A program made the position numbers and the translations under genes. From positions 1 to 64,000 of the forward strand of contig CADDZI010000002.1 in NCBI GenBank assembly GCA_902812405.1: a stretch of DNA of 64,000 nt, given 5' to 3'. The notes beneath the pieces were generated by a model. That model made no database searches. It saw only the letters and a program-made list of their open reading frames with translations, and had not been told where the DNA came from. This DNA is from a bacterium. Lineage in GTDB: Bacteria > Vulcanimicrobiota > Vulcanimicrobiia > Eremiobacterales > Eremiobacteraceae. Below are positions 1-8,315 of the stretch, one piece after another (within the stretch, counting starts at the first letter, position 1; each line of letters opens with the position of its first letter).

Positions 1-30
1 GGGGGGGGCCGCGGCGGCGGGCCCGCCCGT

Positions 31-540
31 TTACGTCACCGCGGGTGGGTCAATGCCCAATGCGGTTGCCAGATCGATTTGATGGTCTTGTTCGTTCACC
101 AAGATATCGCGGATCTGTTCGGCCATCGCAAACTCACCCAGCTGCTCGCATTGCCGAACCCGTTCGCGGTAGTTGCGGATCGTCTCGTTTTCATTGGCCA
201 AGTCGAAGCGAAGTAGATCTTTCGGCTTCGACGAGATCTTGACGGACCGCGGGACGGTTGTCGGGACCGCCCCCAAGTAGTCAATCTGACGGGCGATAAT
301 CAGGGCGTGGCCCAACTCTTGTTTGGCGTGCTGCTCCAGCTGGTCTGCGATGTTCATGTATTCGGCGCCCTTGAGCACTTGAGAATACACGACGTAGGTG
401 ATGATGGCCTGATATTCGCGGGCCAGGTCTTCGTTCAAGAGTTCCGCGAGGCGTTGGCGGCTGAGCGGCTGGGGTTGCTTACCAGGGGTGGTCTTAGCGG
501 GCACGAGAGACTCGCTTTCTAGAGACGGGTGGGAGGGCAA
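31..540 (-). CDS. Ferritin-like (bacterioferritin-type) diiron protein
   Basis: A 169-residue four-helix ferritin-like protein, probably oxidising or storing iron in the cytoplasm. Visible diiron ligands fit the ferritin pattern: E42 in the first helix, E75 and H78 as an ExxH pair, a Glu near 119 and a second ExxH at E150/H153. The first 30 residues are a Pro/Ser-rich tail outside the fold. No haem-ligand Met or ferredoxin partner can be identified, so whether it is a true bacterioferritin, a Dps-like protein or another ferritin-like subfamily is open. It stands alone next to the window edge, so its upstream context is only partly visible. Confidence 0.8.
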   Translation of the reverse strand: MPSHPSLESESLVPAKTTPGKQPQPLSRQRLAELLNEDLAREYQAIITYVVYSQVLKGAEYMNIADQLEQHAKQELGHALIIARQIDYLGAVPTTVPRSVKISSKPKDLLRFDLANENETIRNYRERVRQCEQLGEFAMAEQIRDILVNEQDHQIDLATALGIDPPAVT

Positions 541-714
541 TGGCGCCCGGTGCTTGCGGGCGGCAGGCTATTTCCACCTCGACCGGTATTCCTCCGGCTT
601 GACGAAAGCGCCGTGTGGAAGAGGAGAGCGTGGGACGGACCGAGCGTGGACCAAGGCAGCAGGCGCCCAAGCGGGTAGGGCGGAAAAGCCCGAGGAACCC
701 GGCGGCGAGGCATC

Positions 715-789
<75 letters not shown>

Positions 790-957
790 CCGCACACCAC
801 AAGGGCATGGGCTGCCCGGCAGCACGGCGTTCGCGGCACGCGACGAGGCGGGTATGCCCGACTGCATGGATCGCGGCCAGGTTCGACGCGGTGTAGGCAT
901 GCAAAAACATGAGCTCGACGCTGAGGGCCGGCTACCAGGGCGTCGTCTGTCCGGTAC

Positions 958-2196
958 GTGACCGCGCTGGGTGGCCATGCCGCGATCGTTGCTATCATTG
1001 CACTCGCCGTTGTGCTGCTTGTCGGCTTTCGCCCGCGCGGAATCCCCGAGTGGATTTGGGCGGTTGCCGGCGCAATCGCCGTCGTCGTTTTGGGGCTGGA
1101 ACCGCCGCGCGCGGCGGCAGCGGCGTTGGGCGGGCAGTGGAACGTGCTCCTTTTTCTTGCGGGTCTCATGGGGCTGTCCGTGGCTGCCGAAACGAGCGGC
1201 CTGTTCGCGTGGCTGACGGACACGGTTTTGGATCGTGCCGGCGGCTCCCGGCGGCGTTTGTTCATCTACCTGTTCTTGGCAGCCGCGCTCTTCACGGTTG
1301 TCCTTTCCAACGATGCCACTGCCATTGTTCTCACGCCGGTCGTGTACCGCATCGTCGCGCGGCGAGGGATTGACGCCCTGCCCTACCTCTATGCTTGCAG
1401 CTTTGCGGCGGATACGGCCTCCTTTGGACTGCCGTTCTCAAATCCGGCCAACGTGCTCGTCGTGCCGCGACCGCACCTGGGAGCCTTCCTGTTGCATCTT
1501 GGACCGCCTATGCTCGCGGCGGTGGTCATCAATCTCCTCGTCTTCATCGCACTCTTCGGCACCCGCATTCGTGGACGCTACGACAGGGAGCCGGCACCGG
1601 CGATGACGGCCCCCGTGCGACGAACCCTCATCTGTCTGGGAATCGTCGTCGGCGCCTACATCGTCGCCCTTCTCCGAGATGTACCCTTGGGGCCGGTTGC
1701 CACCGCAGGGGCGCTGGTGACCCTTGTGGTTGCGCGGACCGAACTCAAGGACGTGGCGGTGCGCATAGGCTGGACGACGCTCGTCTTGCTCGCGGGGCTG
1801 TTTGTTGTCCTGGATGCTGTCTCGCGTGCCGGCTTTCTGCACACTGCACAGACCGCTCTGACCGATGCGGCCCGTCATGGGCGGCTGGCAGCTCTTGCGA
1901 GCGCCGCATTCGGCTCCGCAGTCGCCGCGAACTTGCTCAACAACCTCCCGGTTGCCGTTCTGTCGGGGGGCATTGTCGCCCACGCCACGGACGCCCGGCT
2001 TGCCTATCCGCTGGTTGCCGGCGTGGATCTGGGACCGAATCTGACGACGGCCGGATCACTCGCAACAATCCTCTGGCTTTCCATCGTTCGGGAGCGCGGA
2101 TACGAAGTGCGCCCGATGGAATACCTGCGCCTCGGCATTGCCGTGGTGCCTGCGATGCTTGCCGTGACGGTGCTGTGGCTATGGCTCGTGCGGTAA
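958..2196 (+). CDS. ArsB/NhaD-superfamily inner-membrane permease
   Basis: A 412-residue polytopic membrane protein with about ten to twelve hydrophobic segments. It carries the marks of the ArsB/NhaD ion transporter superfamily: an early SND-containing re-entrant motif (LSNDATAIVLTP, about residue 116), an SNPAN motif about residue 160 and the late NLLNNLP motif about residue 325. Families with these motifs include arsenite efflux permeases and Na+/H+ antiporters. No arsR, arsA or arsC is nearby, so the substrate cannot be assigned. The GTG start at 958 is the first in-frame start and has no clear ribosome-binding site. A universal stress protein follows 134 nt downstream on the same strand. 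Confidence 0.8.
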   Translation: MTALGGHAAIVAIIALAVVLLVGFRPRGIPEWIWAVAGAIAVVVLGLEPPRAAAAALGGQWNVLLFLAGLMGLSVAAETSGLFAWLTDTVLDRAGGSRRRLFIYLFLAAALFTVVLSNDATAIVLTPVVYRIVARRGIDALPYLYACSFAADTASFGLPFSNPANVLVVPRPHLGAFLLHLGPPMLAAVVINLLVFIALFGTRIRGRYDREPAPAMTAPVRRTLICLGIVVGAYIVALLRDVPLGPVATAGALVTLVVARTELKDVAVRIGWTTLVLLAGLFVVLDAVSRAGFLHTAQTALTDAARHGRLAALASAAFGSAVAANLLNNLPVAVLSGGIVAHATDARLAYPLVAGVDLGPNLTTAGSLATILWLSIVRERGYEVRPMEYLRLGIAVVPAMLAVTVLWLWLVR

Positions 2197-2330
2197 TTGT
2201 CGTGCATCCGTCAGCGGGACGTGCCTGTCTTCGGAGAAGCCGGCGCCGATGCATAGATGCTGCGAAGAAGGCTCAACTCGGACACTGAGATGCGCGAGAA
2301 TGCACCACACCCCCGAACGGAGGGAAACTG

Positions 2331-2792
2331 ATGCGCCTGGCAATATGCGTGGATGGCGTTGACGACGAATCCCTGATCGAACAAGCTATCTGGTGGGCTA
2401 GGTTGTTCGAGGCCGTGGAAGTCTGGTGCGCGTCTACCGGCGAGGCAAAGCGCGAGGTGCGCGAACAGTGGCTGCGTCATGGCCGCCGCCCGCCAGCACC
2501 GCACGGTCACCGCGAGGACGACGATATAGATCGCGAACAAGCCGAGGCGATTGCTGCACGGGCAGTCACCTTCTTGGCGAAGGCCGGCATTCAGGCACAA
2601 CCGCGCACGCTGGCAGGGCGAGATGCCGGACATGCGGTGGCCGCGGCCACGGGGGAAAGGCTCGCGTGTCTTGTGGCCGCCGGTCACCGGGAGGGGTATG
2701 GTCCGCATGCCATCGGGCACGTGGCCCGCTTCATCATCGACCATGCGCGGGGTCCGGTCATCGTCGTTCGCCTGCCTGCGGGCGTGTCATGA
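2331..2792 (+). CDS. Universal stress protein (UspA) family
   Basis: A 153-residue cytoplasmic protein. The C-terminal part has the UspA signature shape: GHVARFIIDHARGPVIVVR resembles the family ending G-S-V-x-R-(x)n-H-A-x-x-P-V-x-V-V-R, where the Gly/Ser stretch binds ATP phosphates. The N-terminal strand MRLAICVDGVDD fits the first beta strand and its acidic turn. The middle (about residues 45-70) is charged and His-rich and may be an insertion. Preceded by a GGAGGG-like ribosome-binding site close to ATG 2331. It lies between the permease and the secreted nuclease on the same strand; no functional link is evident. Confidence 0.7.
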   Translation: MRLAICVDGVDDESLIEQAIWWARLFEAVEVWCASTGEAKREVREQWLRHGRRPPAPHGHREDDDIDREQAEAIAARAVTFLAKAGIQAQPRTLAGRDAGHAVAAATGERLACLVAAGHREGYGPHAIGHVARFIIDHARGPVIVVRLPAGVS

Positions 2793-2829
2793 GAACGCAA
2801 TCCGACGCACCGAATACAAGGAGAGTAGC

Positions 2830-3828
2830 ATGCTTTGCAACCTAATCTGTTCCATCGTGGTCAGCCGCTGTCGTGCACGCTGCAGCGTCGTTGCGCTGGT
2901 GCTCGTGGCGGCGTGGGTACTGTTCGGTCCACCTGCGCCCGCACGAGCCTGGGGATTGGAAGGCCATCGCATCATCGGCATCGTGGCGATGCGATATCTT
3001 CCCACCTCCCTGCCGGCCTTTCTGCGTACTCCCTCGGCACGTGACGAGATCATCTACTTGCAGGCCGAGGAGGATCGCCTGAAGATCGGCGAGGGGCAGG
3101 AAGCCTGGGATCGGGAGTGGACGACGGACCACTACCTGGACGTCGATGACCGAGGCATGATCGGCGGTGCCGTGGCTCTGGACGCATTGCCCGCAACGCG
3201 TGACGAGTACGAGCAAGCTCTGGAACGTGCCGGCGTCGATGCCTACAACGTGGGGTTTCTTCCGTATGCAATTCTGGAAGGTTACGAACAGGTCGTCAGC
3301 GACTTTGCACTGTGGCGGCAGGCGATGGCGGCGGCCGCAGGCAACGGCCAGAATGACGTCGTCGTGCGCTACCGTGAAGCGCTGACCATTCACGACATCG
3401 GTATTGTCTCGCACTTCATCGGCGATGGCAGCCAGCCGTTACACGTCACCGTTCACTACAACGGGTGGGGGCGCTACCCCAATCCGCAGGGCTTTTCGAC
3501 CTCGCGTACGACGCACGCTGAATTTGAGACGGACTGGGTCGAACGGTACATGACACCGGATGGGGTTGACCGATTCTTCACCCCGGCGCAGGTCTTCGAT
3601 CCTATCCCCATGCGATCCATCGAACGCTACTTGGCAACGACAAACGCCCAGGTCGTGCCGTTCTACAAACTCACAGCACGCGGCGGGTTTGAACTCCAAG
3701 GTGCGCCCGCGGACGCCCACGCCCAGGCAATACGTTTCACCGCCGAGCGTCTGGCTGCAGGCGCCTCGATGCTGGATTCCTTGATCCTCACGGCGTGGCG
3801 GGCAAGTGCGGATCTCAGCAGCCGGTGA
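2830..3828 (+). CDS. Secreted S1/P1-type zinc nuclease
   Basis: A 332-residue exported single-strand nuclease of the S1/P1 family, which cleaves single-stranded DNA/RNA with three zinc ions. The start at 2830 follows a good AAGGAGAG site and opens a signal peptide ending in ARA. Cleavage there leaves Trp as the mature N-terminus (WGLEGHRIIG), and in P1 nuclease the N-terminal Trp itself ligates zinc, which supports both the start and the cleavage site. Further family ligands are seen in DHYLDVDD, HFIGDGSQPLHVTVHYNG and the HAEFETDWV helix. It probably scavenges nucleotides or phosphate outside the cytoplasm. Confidence 0.88.
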   Translation: MLCNLICSIVVSRCRARCSVVALVLVAAWVLFGPPAPARAWGLEGHRIIGIVAMRYLPTSLPAFLRTPSARDEIIYLQAEEDRLKIGEGQEAWDREWTTDHYLDVDDRGMIGGAVALDALPATRDEYEQALERAGVDAYNVGFLPYAILEGYEQVVSDFALWRQAMAAAAGNGQNDVVVRYREALTIHDIGIVSHFIGDGSQPLHVTVHYNGWGRYPNPQGFSTSRTTHAEFETDWVERYMTPDGVDRFFTPAQVFDPIPMRSIERYLATTNAQVVPFYKLTARGGFELQGAPADAHAQAIRFTAERLAAGASMLDSLILTAWRASADLSSR

Positions 3829-3865
3829 TGCTTGGAGTCTTCGAATGAACAGAAGGGCGAGGTTC

Positions 3866-3941
3866 TCTCGTCGCGCGAGCGCGACCGCTACGCCACGGGC
3901 AGCTTGAGGCCCCGTAGCGGCCGCGCTTGTCGCGGCCGACG
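3866..3941. repeat. Palindromic repeat cluster (two units)
   Basis: Two hairpin units in the 192-nt gap between the nuclease and the glycoside hydrolase genes, which converge here. Unit 1 (about 3870-3892) contains GTCGCGCGAGCGCGAC followed by CGCTACG. Unit 2 (about 3914-3940) is GTAGCGGCCGCGCTTG followed by TCGCGGCCGAC. A further half-unit (ACCGACCGCTACG) is at about 3988-4000. Same family as the clusters at 13.2, 26.75, 36.06, 50.5 and 57.1 kb. Confidence 0.85.
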
Positions 3942-4020
3942 GAACGTCGCAGCCTGGAAGATTTCTCCCAAGGTGGTGGGCGAAAACCGACCGCTACGTT
4001 ACACGGGTTTGCGGACGGCG

Positions 4021-5949
4021 TCAAGGGCAGGCCGTACACTCGAAAATGCGCACTGCTTTGGGCTCGAGCATGAGCACACTCCCATGCAAGGATTCTCCGG
4101 TCTCGCAATCGCGAAAGCCTTGTACTCCCTGGAGTTCGACCTGCGCCGGTACCCAGCCGTGGTTGACGAGCAGGATGCGCCACAGGCCGGGTTCGCGTGC
4201 ATGGCGCCACAGGAACGGTTGAACGGGTGCGTTTGCCGCGCGCAGCGGTGTCCGGACTCCGGCGGCGAGGGCGAGAGCCCGGTACAGCCGGCGCAGCCCG
4301 TCGTTGTCGTTGGGTTCGTGCCCGTGGAGATAGTAGTACTCCAGCGGCAGCGTACAGAAGATGACGCGCCCGGCGCCGAGCCGGTTCACAAGGAGCACCG
4401 GACTTCCGCTTTCGTTCACGGCGACGACGTCTGCTGTCGTGGGCTCGCAGCGCACGCCTGCTGCACGTCGCGCGTCGCCGCGCACCTCAATGTGCAGTTT
4501 CGTTCCCGCGCGCAGGTCGCCCAGATCGGCCGTCAGGAGGAGACGTGCCTCTTCGGGGGGCTCTTCCGTCAGACCGTAGCGGATGCGCAAGCGTGCGCCG
4601 CAGGCACGTCCGAGATCCGGATACCAGGGCTCACCGCCGTAGGAAAGGTAGACCGTGCCCCCTTCGTACGCGAAACGCTCCAATGCTCGGGCATCGAATG
4701 TCGTCACCTGCTGAAGACAGGGGGCAAAGACCAACTGGGCGGCGCCGTGCTGCAGTGACGGCAGGTCGCTGAAAGCGGCATCCAGGCCGGCTCCCGCCAA
4801 ACTGGCGTAGGTTTGCAGGTAGAGCGCGCGCAATTCCGCAGGCGTCCAGCCCCAGTCAAAGGGGTAGTCGCCCAGGTAGTACGACGTGCGCGCGATCGCA
4901 ATGTCCGGCGCCTGGCGCACCCAGTCATCCCAGTTCTGAGCGTGCGCAAAGCGCGCACAGCGCGCAAATTCCTCCGCCTGTGGCTTGTGCGATCCATCCG
5001 TGCCAATCAGGCCGAAGTGCAATTCGTACGGGTGGTGCGAGTACGGAGGCCGTTCGCGTGTGGTAAAGTCGTGCGAGTTCCAGGCCAACGCACCGCAGGC
5101 GCCGGCCCCCAGTGCCGACCAGAGCACCGTCCGGTAATAGTCCGCTGCCAGCTTGTCATCGGCCTGATCGGACGAGCACCCGAATTCCTCAAGGAGCACA
5201 GGCCTGCCGAGCGCTGCAAGCATGCGCATGGCAAAAGCCGCGACGCACGAGTGGCGCAGTGCATCGCTCTCCTTGGGATAGAAGTGAGGTCCGTAAAAAT
5301 CGATGACGTTGCGCAGCCGGGGAGCGTGCAAGCCGGTGCGCTGTCCGCCAATGACGTCCCACGCTCCGTCACCCAACGAGACCGGGGTTGCCGGGTCCGC
5401 CGCACGCACCACGGCGACAAGCCGTTCGGCCCACGCAACGCCGGCGCTGCCTGCGGCATGACCGGCAAACAGGGGCCATTCATTGGTCAGTAGCCACGCC
5501 GCGATGCGCGGGTCGTTGCAGAACCGGGCCGCGATGGTGCCCGCGAGCAATTCCGCGGCATCGACCGCCAGCGCATCGGTGTACCAGTTGCGGTCCTGGG
5601 CCCATGCCGGAGCCCAGTTCTCCCCGGACATGTGACCGACCAGAAAAGTGGGGATAGACCACAACCCGTGTCGTGCCGCCAGATCGATGAGAGCGGCAAG
5701 GCGCGCAACGGCCGATTCGGCGACGACGTCGGGAGCGGGCATGAAGTCGGGAAGAAAGCAAAAGATCCGTACGACGTTGGCACCCAGGGAGCTCAGGCCG
5801 GCGAGGTCGGACGCGACCGCGCCCTCGTCCCACGCATCGCGGTACATCCACGGCCCGGTGTGGTGCGGCCAAAAATTGGCGCCCATGAAATAGACCGGTG
5901 CCCCGCTCGGGGTACGGAAGAAGCCGTTGTGCAGCGTGAGCTTGTCCAC
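4021..5949 (-). CDS. Glycoside hydrolase, GH5/endo-beta-mannanase-like (COG3934 type)
   Basis: About 642 residues, with a (beta/alpha)8 clan-A glycosidase domain and a C-terminal half resembling the trimerisation and beta-sandwich region of large beta-galactosidase-like enzymes. The likely acid/base Glu is in WLLTNEWPLF (E157) and the likely nucleophile in RPVLLEEFG (E255), both with the usual strand-end context. The substrate is probably a beta-linked hexoside; none can be named from sequence. I chose the GTG at 5949 because the open frame upstream runs into the oppositely transcribed dehydrogenase and is not enzyme-like; the frame is open to 6117. No signal peptide is seen, so it is likely cytoplasmic and acts with the neighbouring sugar dehydrogenase genes. 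Confidence 0.75.
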   Translation of the reverse strand: MDKLTLHNGFFRTPSGAPVYFMGANFWPHHTGPWMYRDAWDEGAVASDLAGLSSLGANVVRIFCFLPDFMPAPDVVAESAVARLAALIDLAARHGLWSIPTFLVGHMSGENWAPAWAQDRNWYTDALAVDAAELLAGTIAARFCNDPRIAAWLLTNEWPLFAGHAAGSAGVAWAERLVAVVRAADPATPVSLGDGAWDVIGGQRTGLHAPRLRNVIDFYGPHFYPKESDALRHSCVAAFAMRMLAALGRPVLLEEFGCSSDQADDKLAADYYRTVLWSALGAGACGALAWNSHDFTTRERPPYSHHPYELHFGLIGTDGSHKPQAEEFARCARFAHAQNWDDWVRQAPDIAIARTSYYLGDYPFDWGWTPAELRALYLQTYASLAGAGLDAAFSDLPSLQHGAAQLVFAPCLQQVTTFDARALERFAYEGGTVYLSYGGEPWYPDLGRACGARLRIRYGLTEEPPEEARLLLTADLGDLRAGTKLHIEVRGDARRAAGVRCEPTTADVVAVNESGSPVLLVNRLGAGRVIFCTLPLEYYYLHGHEPNDNDGLRRLYRALALAAGVRTPLRAANAPVQPFLWRHAREPGLWRILLVNHGWVPAQVELQGVQGFRDCETGESLHGSVLMLEPKAVRIFECTACP

Positions 5950-6089
5950 TGGCGGCTGTTTTGGGCAGCCTGCTGCGCGGACCTTCGACAGGCCGTTTGC
6001 GGGATCCGGACGCGGGGTGTGGGTGCACCATGCCGCATGACGCCGCACCGCGCAGGCGCAGCGGCCGAAGCGTGGGAACCTTTGCGTAT

Positions 6090-7109
6090 ATGAAAGCGGT
6101 TGTTGTGCGCGGACCAAAAAACGTTGCGCTGGCTGAATGGGACGACCCGCAACCGGGTCCGCAGGAAGCGCTGGTGGCGGTCGCTTCGTGCGGCGTGTGC
6201 GGGACCGACCGCCACATTGTTGAAGGTACCTACCCGGCCGCCTATCCCAACGTCTTGGGGCACGAGATCGCGGGCATCGTGACCGCCATCGGGGCGGGCG
6301 TCGACCGGGTGCGGGTGGGCGACCGGGTGGCGGTTGATCCCAACATACCGTGTCACGTCTGCACGCCGTGCCGGCGCGGCGACGTGCACCTTTGCGAGTC
6401 TTTAAGCGCCATCGGCGTTACGCGACCCGGCGGCATGGCGCCGCAGGTCGCAGTGCCGCAAGCCCAGCTCTATCCCGTCCCGGCCCACCTGAGCCTCGAG
6501 GATGCCGCATTTGCCGAGCCCCTGTCCTGTGTCGTACACGCTCTGGAACGGGTCCATCTGCCGCCGGGAGCCTCGGTGGCGGTGTTGGGTGCAGGGCCGG
6601 CCGGCTTGTTGCTTGTGCAAGTCGCCAAGGATCTGGGAGCCTCGTCGGTCGTTGTCTCGGAACCGAACGCCCGGCGGCGCGACCTGGCCGAGTCGCTGGG
6701 AGCGGACGAAGTGTACACGCCGGAGATGATGGACCACGAGAGTCACAGCGAGGCCTATGATCTGGTCTGCGAATGCAGCGGCAATCCGGATGCCGTCGCG
6801 GCGGCAATGCGCTTGGCGCGTCGGGGTGCCGACATTCTGCTGTTCGGAGTCGCTCCCCGCGATGCGCGGGTGACGCTGGCTCCGTATGAGATCTATCGTA
6901 AAGAGTTGCGCCTGGTTGGTTCGAACATCAATCCCTTCACGATGGAGAAAGCCGTGGCGCTTTTGGCCTCGGGGCGCGTGCGGGTCGAAGGCATCGTGAC
7001 GCATCCGGTCGAGCTCCACGACATGCCGGCTCTCCTGCAGCATCCGCCGGGTGCGGCAGAGATCAAGGCCGCCCTGCGTTTTCCTCCGCCTACGGGATCT
7101 GGGGCCTGA
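6090..7109 (+). CDS. Zinc-dependent medium-chain dehydrogenase (polyol/threonine dehydrogenase-like)
   Basis: A 339-residue MDR-superfamily dehydrogenase. The catalytic zinc site is visible (CGVCGTD about residue 36, GHE about residue 59), the structural zinc loop has its four Cys in CHVCTPCRRGDVHLC, and the Rossmann motif VLGAGPAG marks the NAD(P) site about residue 166. It probably oxidises a sugar alcohol or similar secondary alcohol; the subfamily (sorbitol, threonine or galactitol dehydrogenase) cannot be fixed. ATG 6090 gives the canonical MKAVV start. It diverges from the glycoside hydrolase and its 3' end overlaps the convergent Gfo/Idh gene by 20 nt, suggesting a compact sugar-use locus. 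Confidence 0.85.
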   Translation: MKAVVVRGPKNVALAEWDDPQPGPQEALVAVASCGVCGTDRHIVEGTYPAAYPNVLGHEIAGIVTAIGAGVDRVRVGDRVAVDPNIPCHVCTPCRRGDVHLCESLSAIGVTRPGGMAPQVAVPQAQLYPVPAHLSLEDAAFAEPLSCVVHALERVHLPPGASVAVLGAGPAGLLLVQVAKDLGASSVVVSEPNARRRDLAESLGADEVYTPEMMDHESHSEAYDLVCECSGNPDAVAAAMRLARRGADILLFGVAPRDARVTLAPYEIYRKELRLVGSNINPFTMEKAVALLASGRVRVEGIVTHPVELHDMPALLQHPPGAAEIKAALRFPPPTGSGA

Positions 7110-8217
7110 CGGCGACTCCCGTCCGGGCTGCTTCGCGAGCCGCCTCGGCCAAGGCGAGGCTGCGCAGCGCGCGCCGTGCATCGTTGCGAGGGATGTAGCC
7201 CGGTTCGCGCACCGCGCGTACGAAGTCGGCAAACGCGCCGCGGACACCAGCCGCGTACACCTCCTGTTTGCGGCCTGCGTCGAAGATGAAGCCTAATCGC
7301 GGATCGGGCACGCTGCGCACTGATCGGTCGACCATCCGCCGCAGGGCGGTTGTGACGAGAGCGGCGGCCGGGCCCCGTAGCGCCAGGTGTGTGGGAATCC
7401 AGCCCTCGAGCAGAACGTCAACCTCGCGAAAGGAGAGCGTGATGCGCGTTCGCTCCTCGCGGGGCGTGACGGTGAAGGCATGCAGGTAGGTGGAGAAGGA
7501 GCCATCTGCGTGCCTGAGTGCCGCCACGACGCGATCTTCTTTGCCGCGTGCGGTATACGCCAGGGCGACAACCGCATCCGGCGCGCCGAGCAGCTCCTCG
7601 CACCAGTCGAAGAAGTGTACGCCGTGTTCGACGAAGAGGCCGCCGGACTGTGCCGGGTCCCACAGCCAATGATCCGCGTCAAGTCCGGTGCAACTGGCGA
7701 TGTTCTCCACACCAATCCGCAACGGACGCCCCGCCAGACGTGATGTCAGGAGACGCTCCATAACGGCGACAAGGGGTGTGTACGGCATGGGGTAGTCGAC
7801 CGCCACGACGCGGGCCGCGTGCCGGGCGCTGTCCACAACACGCCACCCGTCCGAAAGCGACAAGGCGAGCGGCTTTTCAACAAAGACGTGCTTCCCGGCC
7901 GCCACAGCCTCCCGCACAAGCTCGGCATGGGTCGCCGGCGGCGTTGCAACGATGACGGCATCCAAGGTGGGGTCGGCGAGAAGTGCGTTCCAATTCTCGT
8001 GGACCGCAAGGCCCGGATGATCGGCCGCGACAGCCCTCGTTCGTTCGGGGCTTCGACCCGCGATCGCCGCCACGGCCGCACCAGGTTGCGGCGATCCTGT
8101 CCTTAATAATGTGTCCAGGAGAAACCGCCCGAAGGCTCCGGGACCGTACAGACCGGCCCGAAACGGGCGGTCCACGACGCCGGAAAGACCCTCATGTGAC
8201 AAGACTCGGCCTCCCAT
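7090..8217 (-). CDS. Gfo/Idh/MocA-family NAD(P)-dependent oxidoreductase
   Basis: About 375 residues. An N-terminal Rossmann fold (GLYGPGAFGRFLL), the family motif VEKPLALS whose Lys is the conserved catalytic/cofactor residue, and an alpha/beta C-terminal substrate domain with GGLFVEHGVHFFDW. These enzymes oxidise or reduce sugars and cyclitols. The start is uncertain: ATG 8217 is used here, GTG 8175 would place the Rossmann motif nearer the N-terminus as usual, and the frame is open to 8295. It converges on the zinc dehydrogenase with a 20-nt overlap. Confidence 0.8.
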   Translation of the reverse strand: MGGRVLSHEGLSGVVDRPFRAGLYGPGAFGRFLLDTLLRTGSPQPGAAVAAIAGRSPERTRAVAADHPGLAVHENWNALLADPTLDAVIVATPPATHAELVREAVAAGKHVFVEKPLALSLSDGWRVVDSARHAARVVAVDYPMPYTPLVAVMERLLTSRLAGRPLRIGVENIASCTGLDADHWLWDPAQSGGLFVEHGVHFFDWCEELLGAPDAVVALAYTARGKEDRVVAALRHADGSFSTYLHAFTVTPREERTRITLSFREVDVLLEGWIPTHLALRGPAAALVTTALRRMVDRSVRSVPDPRLGFIFDAGRKQEVYAAGVRGAFADFVRAVREPGYIPRNDARRALRSLALAEAAREAARTGVAVRPQIP

Positions 8218-8315
8218 ATCACGAAGCTGTCCCAAAGATGGCTGCCCCACGGACTTATGGGCCGCGCCCGGGTCAGCACTGTAACAAATTCGCACGAGGT
8301 CCTCTATAACCCGGT

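Noticed and set aside
1-8. Run of eight G at the very start of the window
   Set aside because: Could be a contig-end artefact or simply GC-rich sequence; nothing around it supports a feature.
2551-2829. Longer start for the S1/P1 nuclease
   Set aside because: It overlaps the universal stress protein in another frame; ATG 2830 has an AAGGAGAG site and a signal peptide with the expected mature Trp.
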